Source: Chalciporus piperatus (taxonomy: Eukaryota > Basidiomycota > Agaricomycetes > Boletales > Boletaceae). From it: DNA of 36,786 nucleotides. The stretch covers positions 1 to 36,786 of the forward strand of contig JBBPTG010000238.1 of the NCBI GenBank assembly GCA_038093975.1, in the 5' to 3' direction. How positions within the stretch are numbered: position 1 is the stretch's first letter; every line of letters begins with the position of its first letter. Below the pieces are notes generated by a model. That model ran no database searches. It worked only from the letters and a program-made list of their open reading frames with translations, and had not been told where the DNA came from. The translations under genes and the position numbers were made by a program. Shown here piece after piece: positions 21,230 to 30,255 of the stretch.

Positions 21230-24200
21230 CTAATCGGCGCGATGTATCACTAGACCAAGGAGTGAACGGAACTTCTCGAATTTGATATAACCCAGATTCT
21301 TTGTAAAGATATCTGCAGGGTTTTCATTTCCTTCGATGTAGAAAAGTTCAACGTGCTTTTCCTCGATTGCATCACGAATAGTGTGATAAGCAATACGTAT
21401 ATGTCTATGCTTTTTCTGATTGACAGGATTTTGTGATAAAAATATCGATCCTTGATTGTCGCCACAGAGAGGAACGGGTTTGAGATTATATCCCAATTCA
21501 CTCAGCATTTGCTTTACACCAATGATTTGGTTGCAGCAATTAGACAAAGCAATGTACTCAGCTTCAGTGGTACTGTTCGCTGTATTCTTTTGGAGATGCG
21601 AATTCCACATGAAAGCTGCATTCGCGAGTTTCAGGAAGTATCCTGTCTGCGAGCGTGAACGTTCTGGATCAGCTCCGAGATCAGAGTCAGAGAGTCCGAT
21701 TAAACCAGAACCACTCTTTCCATCGTATACGAGAGCATAGTCTCGTGTTCCCTTTAGGTACTTCACGATATAGAGTGCTTTATCAAGATGCTCTTGAGTC
21801 GGATTTGCCGATTGTCTCGCAAGTTGAGTAACTGCGTAGGCAATGTCCGGGCGTGTGCCGAGCATGATGTAGAGTAGGGATCCGATGACCACTTGGAAAC
21901 GCGTCCGTAACACAGGGTCAACATCTTGTGTGTTTTTGATCGGATAATATCCCTGAGGCAAAGGGGTGCGTGCTGGTTTTGCATCTTGCATACCGCAACG
22001 TTCAACCACCTTATCAAGGTAATCGCATTGATCAACAAAGATCAAGCGTTTGGATCGGTCTCGACGAATCCTCATGCGGAGAAATTCATTTGTCTCACCG
22101 AGATCGCGGCATTCCCATCGTTTCATAAACTTTGCTTTGAGTTGATCAATCTCAAGCTTGTTGGGACCGCAAAAGAAGGCGTCATCCACATAAACAACGA
22201 CATAGACTTTGCCGCGTGTGTAGACATAAATGCCTGCGTCTGAGTAAATCTTTTTAAAGCCTAGTTCTTCCATAGACTTCTTTAATTCGCGCCACCATGT
22301 AATACCAGCTTGTTTAAGGCCGTATAGTGCGCGTCGAAGTTTGAGAACTTTGCCGGCTAACTCAGGTGTGGCAAAACCTTCTGGAAATTCCATATAGATT
22401 TCTTCTTCCAGTGGACCATATAGATATGCGGAACGCACGTCTAGTCCAGTGATGTGCCAATCTTCTAGAGCGGCGAGTGCAAGCATCATTCGCACTGTCT
22501 CAAATCGGACAACTGGAGAGAAGATCTCATCGTAATCAATTCCTTCGATCTGGGAAAATCCCTTCGCAACCAATCTGGCGCGTTTACGACCGTCGGTTTT
22601 GACGTCAAAGACCCATCGGTTTTTAATGACTTTCCGATTTTTGGGTCTGTCGACTACTTCATACACTTTGCGTTCTTTGAGCATTTGCAATTCTTTCATG
22701 CATGCCTCACGCCAAAGCTTCTGTTCGTCGGATGGTAATCGCTGAATGTCTCTGAAAGACCATTCGCGGTGATTGGGTTTTTCCTCTGTATCATTGATAG
22801 CTTTAGCACATAAATAACGTGCCAAGTCTACTCCCCCTTCCCGGGTTAGTCGTTCAATCTCCGTCTCTGAGTCCTCAGCTGATGCTGTTTCAGGAGCGGG
22901 TGGCTCAGGAGTTGATGGTAAACCACCGGGAATATTTGGTACTTTGGAGGAAGATTCTCCAGTGAGTTCCTTCCAGCGTGAGAGTCGTTCCACTTCCTTT
23001 ACGGTTTTAGTGGGATGTTCGCGTTCGCCATAGACATTTCCAGGTCGAAGCGGGATCTTGCGATCACGTTGTGGACGTTCTCTGCGACTAGTACGGTCGC
23101 TTTTAGGTGGTAATGCTGGTGGAGCATTGTTCGTCGGTACACGACGAGGGGGTGTGACTGGTGCAGGAGGAATTTCTGCTTCTTCTTCGTCATCATCCGC
23201 TGATTCATCATCGCGGGGTATTTCCTCAGGCCGTTGAGGGGGTGGAACCCGTGGTTGCTCTGGGCGACGAGGGTTCTCATCCTCCGGATCACTATCAGGA
23301 TGATTAGTGTCTCCATCCTCTTGATTAGCGTCTCCATCTTCTTGATGATGACGTCTTCGTCTCGGTAGGGATACAGCACGATGAGGTTTTGAATTTGGGC
23401 ACTTGGGGAATAAATTCTCATCAAAAACTGCGTGTGCAGACGTGTGGATGGAATTATTAGGTCGCAAAAATTGCATATTGGCTTCGTTCGTAGGAGAAAC
23501 TCCCAGATAAACCATTAGCTGCGATTTTGGTTGCAACTTTCCACCACGAGTGTCTTCGGGAAGATGCACATAGGCACCACATCCGAATACGCGAACGTGA
23601 TTGAGAGATGAAAGTTCGCCAGTTAGTAGCTCTAATGGTGTTTTCCAGTTAAGTCTCCTGTTAGGGATTCTATTATGGAGATACCGAGCATGTTGAACTG
23701 CGAATTCCCAGAATGATGATGGTAAGCAAGCATGAAGACGCATTGCTTGTGCCTTGTCCATGAGCGTACGGATATGCCGTTCAGCTCTGCCGTTCTGCTG
23801 AGGAGTGTGTGGGGCGCTTTGATATATGAGAATTCCTTCATTTCGAAGCATTTCGTCAAAAGCCTTAGACTTGTATTCTCCTCCAGCATCGGACATCCAG
23901 CCTTTTACTTGGCTTTTCCATTGCGTTTGGACCATTTTGATAAATTGTCGAGTAGCAGGCAGTGCGTCATTTTTGTTTCGCAACGGCTTGATCCAAGACA
24001 TTGAAGTGAAATCATCATAAAAAACGATGATATATTTGTTCCTATAGTACGATTCCGTTTCAAACGACTTGAGATCCGAGTGAACAAGTTCAAACGGTTC
24101 AGTGGCACGTCGTTGAGTAGGCGGGAATGCACGATTAGGTTGTTTGCCTAGTTGACAGCCAGGACAAACATGATCATCCGCTGGTATTTCAACCGCAGGG

Positions 24201-26494
24201 AAATCCTTGAGGTGCTTCTTAGCTGCACGTATGACATCTTTGGAAGCATGTCCTAAGCGACGATGTAAAACATCATAGTCTGTCGCATATAACTTCACAG
24301 TTGAAAATTGTTTGGTCTTGACAACATCGGCGCGTATAAAATACATTGTGGAGCCAGGATGCGAGTGGAACTGAAGAATGGTAGCCTTTTTACGGGCATG
24401 CCAAAAATCTATCAATGTTCCGTTGCCAGCGGACCGTAGAGTGATGTCTTGATCTTGGAGTAAAGTGCCCATAGAAATGAGCTTGATGTCCGTTGTGGGC
24501 ATATAGATGGTAGGGGATAATCTGACGATAGATCCCTTGAAATTAACCAAGACAGTGCCTTGACCTATGATAGGTACTAGACCGTTCGCTGTCTTACATT
24601 GCCTAGGGACTTCAAATTCTTTGTATTCCGAAAAATCGGACATATCATAAGTGAAGTGAGACGATGCTCCAGAGTCAAGGAGCCAAATATCCGACTTAAC
24701 GTCAGGATCGCTCAACTTAAAGCATTCTTCACACGGGTCGAGATCGAACATCGACATACACATTGGTACTTCGCTATCTAAGACAGATGACAGTATATAC
24801 TCTACATACTGCTGTGAATAAGGCAGTTGTGAGTTGTCATCGCTAAGATGCGAGAGTGAATAGACAGACCTTTCAGTCATATCATAGTCGAAGTCAAAGT
24901 ACTCTCCCATGTCCGGGAAGACTTCTCCGATCCTCTCATCGAGTGGTTGCGACTCGACTTCATCATCGGCGTAAAAACGCTCAATGTAGTCGTCGATATC
25001 GTATTCCTCCCCCAGAGAGACTATATCCTCTTCCGGTAGAGGAGCAACCGTGGTAATGAATGGCAGAGCGAAGGTGCCAGGGTCAATCTCACCGAACGTA
25101 GACTGCCGACAATGTCCGGGCAAGCGGACAATGGGGTCATTCGTTGGTGGTGGAGATGGTGATGGAGACGGAGTCTCCGGCAAACGTGCTTCGAGACGTT
25201 CGCGCAAGGTAGGGCGACGAGGAGGGGGCGGAGCGAGAGGTGCGATGGGAACCTCGTCAGGGAGTTCCACGACAGATGCAAACGGGGTCGAAACATCGAC
25301 GCGCTCCATTAAATGGAGGCGCTTGTTGGGCCGTTCCTCAGACAACGTGTCCGAAGGTGGGTTTGCCACCTTGTCGAGACGACGAAGCGTCTGGGGAGTT
25401 GGCGTGACCAGGATGCGGTGCGCGAGGTCAATGCTGCGCAAGGTCTGTGGAAAAGCTGGTGGCCCGTAGTGGGTAGCACCAGAGGAGTGGGCGAGTTGAC
25501 GAGGGTCGGCGACGGGCGTGGTGAAGACGGTGGCTGCAGGTGCGATAACGACGGGAGGGGTGGTGAAGGAAGAGAAGGCGAAGGACGCCGAAGCGTCGTT
25601 GGCATTGGCACGAGACTTACGAGTCTCGTTCTTTGCCTGACCTTCTGCAGAACGAGTTCCGCGCTTCTTCTTCTTCTTGCCATTTGAGTTGGCGTTCCCT
25701 TGACCGTTGTTCGAGTTCGTCGGCTGCTGTTGCTGCTGCGTAAACTGCGGGTCCTGACCTTTCGGCTTGACAGCCGATATCTTGGACGCCTGAGCAGTCT
25801 GAGCAGGCTTTGCAGGCGCGGGAGCCTTCGAAGAATTCTGCTGAGACCAAGCACCGAGAGCGGTTTGCTCAATCTCGTCGAGGGTAAAAGGAAGGGCGCC
25901 AGGTCGAACGACGACGCGTGGAGTTCTTACCGCCGTTTCGCCCGTGCCCGTTATCTGGATCTCCGTAGTCGTGACATCCTTCAACGAATCTCCGGATTTC
26001 GCGTTAAGCAGCTGTAAAAACGTCGACATGTAAGGAAGTACTTTGAGTTTCCTCAACGTCATCAGGATCTGCCAGCGATCCGAGAGAGGGAACTTGTACT
26101 GATCGAACTTCTGGAACGCGGTCCTAAGTTTCGAGAAAGTCCCAGCCGGGGACTCGTGAAGAGAGAACTTGATGTTCTCGAAGGTGTCGTACTCTTCGTA
26201 AACGTTGGCGAAAGTGGGATGGGAGAAGGCGTCCTTTAGGGCGTCCCAAAGGGCCTTGGCGTTGTTCTCCTCCTCCCAGCGACGTTGGAGGGAAGCATTG
26301 AGCTTCAAGTAGAGAGAACCAACTGCCTTCTCCGTGTTCTTCGACCAGTCATCGTCATCCTCGTCCGATGTCTTCTGAGTCGTATAGAAGACTCCGATAG
26401 ACATGAGGTAGGCGCGCATCTTGGGGGCCCAAGTAAGGTAGTTCGAGCCGTTGAGCGTGGGGATGGAGGCGAAGGTCGAGCTGGAAGAAGACAT
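21230..26494 (-). CDS. copia Gag-Pol polyprotein (1754 aa)
   Basis: One open frame with all domains in copia order. Gag (UBN2-like) spans about 12-220 with LNGSNYLTW. A Pro/Ser-rich linker follows. Protease has D607 in LDSGASSHF. Integrase has the zinc-binding HRRLGH and CPGC pattern and a catalytic triad D807, D869 and E905 with 35-residue second spacing (HSDL, SDAGGEY, NGRAERH). Reverse transcriptase has YVDD at 1437-1438, and RNase H has D1603 (LSDSD) and TEAEYIAL. No stops or frameshifts are seen, so it may be competent. Oddity: Gag has no CCHC zinc knuckle and no cysteine at all in roughly its first 590 residues; a Lys-rich run (GKKKKKRGTRS, about 271) lies where RNA binding is expected. 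Gag and Pol being one frame implies their ratio is set after translation or by RNA processing. Confidence 0.95.
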   Translation of the reverse strand: MSSSSSTFASIPTLNGSNYLTWAPKMRAYLMSIGVFYTTQKTSDEDDDDWSKNTEKAVGSLYLKLNASLQRRWEEENNAKALWDALKDAFSHPTFANVYEEYDTFENIKFSLHESPAGTFSKLRTAFQKFDQYKFPLSDRWQILMTLRKLKVLPYMSTFLQLLNAKSGDSLKDVTTTEIQITGTGETAVRTPRVVVRPGALPFTLDEIEQTALGAWSQQNSSKAPAPAKPAQTAQASKISAVKPKGQDPQFTQQQQQPTNSNNGQGNANSNGKKKKKRGTRSAEGQAKNETRKSRANANDASASFAFSSFTTPPVVIAPAATVFTTPVADPRQLAHSSGATHYGPPAFPQTLRSIDLAHRILVTPTPQTLRRLDKVANPPSDTLSEERPNKRLHLMERVDVSTPFASVVELPDEVPIAPLAPPPPRRPTLRERLEARLPETPSPSPSPPPTNDPIVRLPGHCRQSTFGEIDPGTFALPFITTVAPLPEEDIVSLGEEYDIDDYIERFYADDEVESQPLDERIGEVFPDMGEYFDFDYDMTERSVYSLSHLSDDNSQLPYSQQYVEYILSSVLDSEVPMCMSMFDLDPCEECFKLSDPDVKSDIWLLDSGASSHFTYDMSDFSEYKEFEVPRQCKTANGLVPIIGQGTVLVNFKGSIVRLSPTIYMPTTDIKLISMGTLLQDQDITLRSAGNGTLIDFWHARKKATILQFHSHPGSTMYFIRADVVKTKQFSTVKLYATDYDVLHRRLGHASKDVIRAAKKHLKDFPAVEIPADDHVCPGCQLGKQPNRAFPPTQRRATEPFELVHSDLKSFETESYYRNKYIIVFYDDFTSMSWIKPLRNKNDALPATRQFIKMVQTQWKSQVKGWMSDAGGEYKSKAFDEMLRNEGILIYQSAPHTPQQNGRAERHIRTLMDKAQAMRLHACLPSSFWEFAVQHARYLHNRIPNRRLNWKTPLELLTGELSSLNHVRVFGCGAYVHLPEDTRGGKLQPKSQLMVYLGVSPTNEANMQFLRPNNSIHTSAHAVFDENLFPKCPNSKPHRAVSLPRRRRHHQEDGDANQEDGDTNHPDSDPEDENPRRPEQPRVPPPQRPEEIPRDDESADDDEEEAEIPPAPVTPPRRVPTNNAPPALPPKSDRTSRRERPQRDRKIPLRPGNVYGEREHPTKTVKEVERLSRWKELTGESSSKVPNIPGGLPSTPEPPAPETASAEDSETEIERLTREGGVDLARYLCAKAINDTEEKPNHREWSFRDIQRLPSDEQKLWREACMKELQMLKERKVYEVVDRPKNRKVIKNRWVFDVKTDGRKRARLVAKGFSQIEGIDYDEIFSPVVRFETVRMMLALAALEDWHITGLDVRSAYLYGPLEEEIYMEFPEGFATPELAGKVLKLRRALYGLKQAGITWWRELKKSMEELGFKKIYSDAGIYVYTRGKVYVVVYVDDAFFCGPNKLEIDQLKAKFMKRWECRDLGETNEFLRMRIRRDRSKRLIFVDQCDYLDKVVERCGMQDAKPARTPLPQGYYPIKNTQDVDPVLRTRFQVVIGSLLYIMLGTRPDIAYAVTQLARQSANPTQEHLDKALYIVKYLKGTRDYALVYDGKSGSGLIGLSDSDLGADPERSRSQTGYFLKLANAAFMWNSHLQKNTANSTTEAEYIALSNCCNQIIGVKQMLSELGYNLKPVPLCGDNQGSIFLSQNPVNQKKHRHIRIAYHTIRDAIEEKHVELFYIEGNENPADIFTKNLGYIKFEKFRSLLGLVIHRAD

Positions 26495-26759
26495 TATAGG
26501 AGATGGATGGTAATATCGAATCTGAAGAGTAACGCGTAAGTTTATCGTTCAATAAAGAATGAAAAAGCGCAGTCAGAGCTTCTGGATTCGTACCGGCATA
26601 GCGACCCCATGGTCGCTTGCCTTAAGCGCAGAAACTAGAGCGTGAAAACGCTTCTAGAACGCGGTGGTACAAGCACATGGATTCAGAGCGTGAAGACGCA
26701 TCGTCATCCAGAGCGTTCAGATGATGCCAAGCACAAGTGTGCTGGCAGGGCTCATAACC
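26495..26759 (-). other. copia leader with hairpins and primer-binding-like site
   Basis: Between the 5' LTR and the gag ATG. The element-strand sequence next to the LTR is GGTTATGAGCCCTGCC, in the place of a tRNA primer-binding site. Two hairpins stand out: GCCAAGCACA/TGTGCTGGC at 26727-26747 and CTAGAGCGT/ACGCTTCTAG at 26635-26657, each with one bulge. AGAGCGT recurs four times (26637-26715). Such structures could serve dimerisation or packaging; that is inference. Confidence 0.5.
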
Positions 26760-26998
26760 TGTTGAACTGGTGTTGTTCTAAGCCATAAGGCTATGGACTA
26801 CCAGAGCAGCATACTGCGTAGACACAAAGGGAGTTTGTGCTCGCTCACCTGATTGCAACGTTGTGGTTGTGGTTAAAGAGTTGTATTAACTCAGATCGAC
26901 TGAGTTTGAATATATAAGTGTACAGTGGTGATTACCTAATCAACTATCGTTTATGGAAACGTAGTGAACTATACACTATGAGCGTAATACGTTCAACA
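26760..26998 (-). repeat. copia 5' LTR
   Basis: Same length (239 bp) and TGTTGAAC/GTTCAACA ends as the copy at 20925-21163, with four substitutions between them. Confidence 0.95.
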
Positions 26999-27054
26999 GG
27001 ATATTGTTCCAATACATATCCACTACTTAGGAATCAAGTCTTATAACATATTTA

Positions 27055-27290
27055 CCCAGCCAATCAAAAATGCGAACACATTTTTGGTTTTCTGACATTT
27101 GTAGATATCTACCTATATACAGTCTAAGATTACAAGTAAAGCAGTTGGAAATGCCAACTAACACTGTACAGTACTAGATGATAAATTGGAACAATCCCTG
27201 AGGGCAGGGAAGCGAATGGTTGAGCAGAAAAGTGAGGGGAGGGTATGTTGAAACTATGTGTCCCAAAATGGACATGTCGTGCACATTCTG
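27055..27290. repeat. diverged dispersed repeat, copy B
   Basis: Partner of 19186-19420, with the shared words TCAAAAATGCG, TTTTTGGTTTTCT, AAAGCAGTTGG and GGCAGGGAA in the same order. It lies directly right of the copia insertion. Confidence 0.35.
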
Positions 27291-27439
27291 GAGGTCCCGG
27301 CGGCGCGCGAGAACGAGCAATCTAAGCGATTATGTAAGCATCGATGCATTGCACAAAACATATGAAGAAATGAAGAAAAACATACCTAGCTATACATAGT
27401 GCCAGGACTGAAAAAAATGTGGTGTGGCTGTGCTGGTGG

Positions 27440-27610
27440 AGGCTCATGTGAGGCTCGTGGGAGGCCCGCGGGAGGCCCCGAAGAGGCCCCGAGTGAAATT
27501 CCTGGCAAGAGCCTCCAAAGAGGGGGGGGGTCTAAGAGACCCATTGTTCCCTACAAGGAAAATGGGTCCGCGAGACCTCTATTGGGGCCGAAAAGTGCTG
27601 CCTGAGGTGG
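27440..27610 (-). repeat. second right-facing terminal-repeat-like end with hairpin and subterminal repeats
   Basis: CCGAAAAGTGCTGCCTGAGGTG at 27588-27609, preceded by CTATTGG (27579-27585), matches the 16449 end at 21 of 22 bases and, inverted, the 3025 end including CCAATAGA. Just inside is a hairpin: GACCCATT-G-TTCC (27538-27550) pairs with GGAAAATGGGTC (27557-27568), 12 bp with one bulge and a 6-nt loop. Further in, GAGGC words recur about seven times (27449-27515). This reproduces the order seen at the left end at 3.0-3.3 kb. The reading frames crossing it are not coding-like. Confidence 0.5.
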
Positions 27611-28386
27611 TCAACCTCGCCCGCATGAACACTCGTTAGGTCAACAGAAGAGAATCGATGACTGCACACTGCACAAGATGATCGCTTCTGAGAATAATAT
27701 CCTCACATCTGGAAAATGCACCTCCACTACCCGGAGTACATAGCCCTATATATCTCGCGTAGGTAACATATCATAGTAGCCAAGGTCCCCTTTATATAGC
27801 GCTCCATAGAGCGTATTTTACTAGCCGGATGATGTGCTTCGAAGCTCGCTCGAGCGTCCGTTCGCATAGCTGCACAACTCGCATAGCAAGCTCTAGCTTG
27901 ATAGTCCATGTAGGCCATTATTCATATCATCCCCCGATCCAGGTACACGGGCCTTGATTAAGTATGCGGTTCATTCAAGCTGTACCATTCTACTCGTATC
28001 CGAGCCTGCTAGAGCTGATCAGAGTCTCCGAATCCTGCATCCCGCTCTGACATCCCAACCCCACTGAGACCCTCCGAGGCACTACCCAGCAGCCCAGCTC
28101 CCTGCACCTGTGATGTTCCAACTTGAACCCCGAGACCCCCGCTCCCGCTGCCAGAGACAGGCTGTTCACGCTGTGGCAGACTCGGACTCGGAGTCTGCAA
28201 CACAGGCCCGAGGTTGGCTAGAAAGTCCATCTGACTTACATGATCGAAGATGTGCAGGCTGCGGCAGCGCATCAGGTTCGGGGGAATATTGAGTGATGGG
28301 TTGCTGATGGATATCACGGATTGATTTAATATCGCGAGGGCAAATCACACCTAAAGGTTCTGTGAGTATGATTTGCAGGTCATAGA
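27611..28386. other. intergenic with palindromes; weak minus-strand open frame
   Basis: A cluster of palindromic words occurs at 27800-27905: CGCTCCATAGAGCG, CGCTCGAGCG and AAGCTCTAGCTT. A minus-strand frame at 28317-28009 reads Ser/Gly/Pro-rich (PSPSLPQREQPVSGSG) and could be a gene scrap, but has no recognisable domain and no clear start. Confidence 0.3.
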
Positions 28387-28600
28387 TGTTACGAACGCTC
28401 AGTTCCTTATCCTAGTCTTTCCTACACTTCACTACGCTTACTACGTTTCTCTTTCACTTTTGCACTTAGTCGCTTTCTCTCCCTTTTCTGTTATCTTATC
28501 TTATCAAGATCACATCACGTGACCTGCTGACATCAGCTAGGTCTAGCCTTTCGCTTACGTAACGTGGCTGTGCGTGGCTGTGCATCTTCCCCACTGTCCA

Positions 28601-28744
28601 TGACTCATACCGAGTCACCATGACTCAGACTCTTAATGACTCAGACTCTTATGACTCATGACTCACCGTGACTCATACTGACTCACGCTGACTCATCTCG
28701 CTTCCTAGTCATATACGCTATTGGCTGTTACTCGCCATGACTCA
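28601..28744. promoter_or_regulatory. array of nine TGACTCA (Gcn4/AP-1-type) sites
   Basis: Exact TGACTCA at 28601, 28621, 28637, 28652, 28659, 28669, 28679, 28689 and 28738. TGASTCA is the binding site of Gcn4/CpcA-type bZIP factors, which respond to amino-acid starvation. Several copies are spaced 10 bp apart (28659-28689), which would place bound dimers on one face of the helix. A TATA box follows at 28809. Confidence 0.7.
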
Positions 28745-28808
28745 TATCTAGTCATACCTAGTCATATAGTTAAGGTTTAGTCACAACATGTACAAACACT
28801 ATCAATAG

Positions 28809-28816
28809 TATATAAA
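28809..28816 (+). promoter_or_regulatory. TATA box downstream of the TGACTCA array
   Basis: TATATAAA followed by CCCGGG. It is nearly identical in form to the gypsy LTR TATA box at 32455 (TATATAAACC). Confidence 0.55.
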
Positions 28817-28979
28817 CCCGGGTTGACAAGCACTGGCTCTCCAGTCTTGTTCTCCTGGAGTTTCCTCTTCTTGAACTTCATGGGCCAAGCACTCCTGCTT
28901 GCCTAGTCTGATCCTCAGCTCTAGTTACTGAGTTGATGTGGTTTCGCTAGGGCATGTTGTCTGATGATAGCGCTAGCTC

Positions 28980-30255
28980 TTGATTGAGTTGAGTCGTTTC
29001 AATAGAGCACTGCTGGAAGGAGAACGGCTGACAGAGCTTGGTACTGGGATGTCTGAGATGTGGTCGTCAAGAGGCGAGCCCGTGGCACGGCGATCGGGAG
29101 ACGAGAAGTCCGACTCGAACACTTCATAGGCTGAGCCTGGCAAGGAGAGAGGTGTACCTGGAAGTAAGGCGCTACGTGGGACTGTGAGGACTTGAAAAAA
29201 CTTGAAAGTGTAGACGAAGTACCACGCGAAGTCCGCTCGACAGTTTGGTCTTCATGGCCGAGTCCGACAAACATATAGTAGCAACCCACGGTCACCACTG
29301 GGATCCTGCCAGTGCGGCGGCATGGCCTACATGGCTAGGCGGGCTATGATTTCTAGGCGAGATTGATGAAGGGTGTGGTGTTGGCAGGTCGAAAGCCTTC
29401 ATGGCAGATGCCAGCTGGGTAGTCCCGCTAGTAGCGCTTAGTACATGGATGGCTATATTGGGCTACATAGCAGGCATGTGACTATGTTTGCCTATGTAGC
29501 ATTGGGCATGCTATGTAGGACAGAGGCGTTTCCAGATGCACGGAAGCGTTGGTCAGCGAAAAAAGGGAAATCGTCAGGTTCAGGACGGCGAGAGGACAGT
29601 GGCGGACGAAAATCGTATGATCGAGGGACAAATGGATAGAATTGAATGCATCCTTCGCGAGACGAGTGTAGCCGTAACAGATGCGAAATTTCTTCGATAG
29701 TAGAACTGCTCGAACTCGCAAGACGATGAGAAAGCAACAACGAGCGAACTTGGGAATCGGTAGACACAAAATCATCTAAAAGTTTTGGTAGTGACATAGA
29801 AACTCTGATACTCTGGTCAGTGAAAGAGTCAGACAGGCTATACTGGCAAAGATATGCTGATGTCACAAAGCCTTGACCACGGTCAATTCACAGCCGAGAG
29901 TTTTGCGAGACAACCAGACGAAAGGTACACTCCTCGCGAGTAACGGTGTGATGACCTGACGGATTTCGTGACATGCCGTTGAACAGCGATGACCTTCCAA
30001 AACGGAAGTAAGCTGGGGTTTACGCCAATTACGACTTACTCGAATGTTGTGGCGCGAGGCGATCACATACATACAAGACATACTTACGGCGGGAAAGTGA
30101 CAAGTCAAGCAGCTCAATGTAGGAAACCTAACAAGCATAACTGGGCCTGCTGGCCACCTCCTCATCATAGGGATCTCTGATTGATTCATCTGGATAAATT
30201 CAAAATTCTGACAGACGACAGACAGAGACAACAGCAGTGGACGGTGAATCCTCAT
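28980..30255 (-). other. unassigned minus-strand coding-like segments
   Basis: Three open stretches on the minus strand read like protein. 30255-29863 contains MNQSEIPMMRRWPAG and a Cys/His-containing part. 29792-29492 begins MSLPKLLDDFVSTDSQ and has LASSSSSTIEEISHLLRL. About 29250-28980 ends ALLKRLNSIKS. GT-AG pairs that would join them are not obvious (GTAAGT near 30095 is the best donor). I recognise no family, and they may be one decayed gene or several fragments. Confidence 0.25.
29462..29518. other. inverted repeat GCTACATAG / CTATGTAGC
   Basis: GCTACATAG (29462-29470) can pair with CTATGTAGC (29492-29500) or with GCTATGTAG (29510-29518), giving two alternative stem-loops. Confidence 0.5.

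Larger units (their letters stand above)
20925..26998 (-). mobile_element. Ty1/copia LTR retrotransposon, nearly intact
   Basis: Two 239-bp LTRs bound a single uninterrupted gag-pol frame on the minus strand. The LTRs differ at 4 of 239 positions (about 98.3% identical), which points to recent insertion. A primer-binding-like site lies next to the 5' LTR and a G-rich polypurine tract next to the 3' LTR. The five bases flanking each side (ATACC left, GGATA right) do not form a direct duplication, unusual for a fresh insertion. It sits about 270 bp upstream of the broken nuclease gene. Confidence 0.95.
28387..29001 (+). repeat. LTR-like promoter segment, possible solo or truncated Ty3/gypsy LTR
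   Basis: Begins TGTTACGAACGC, sharing TGTTACG with the gypsy LTR start at 32206. It has a CACGTGACC word (28516), an array of TGACTCA sites and TATATAAACC, all features of that LTR class in the same order. The right end is unclear: CGTTTCA at 28995-29001 is only a partial mirror of TGTTACG. Alternatively this is a host promoter. Confidence 0.35.

Noticed and set aside
27399..27639. Small plus-strand genes in the G-rich block
   Set aside because: The frames run through GAGGC repeats and a hairpin of a transposon end, with no protein-like pattern.
28980..30255. A complete internal region of another retrotransposon between LTR-like segments at 28.4 and 30.3 kb
   Set aside because: The two LTR-like segments point in opposite directions, and none of the open stretches shows protease, RT or integrase motifs.
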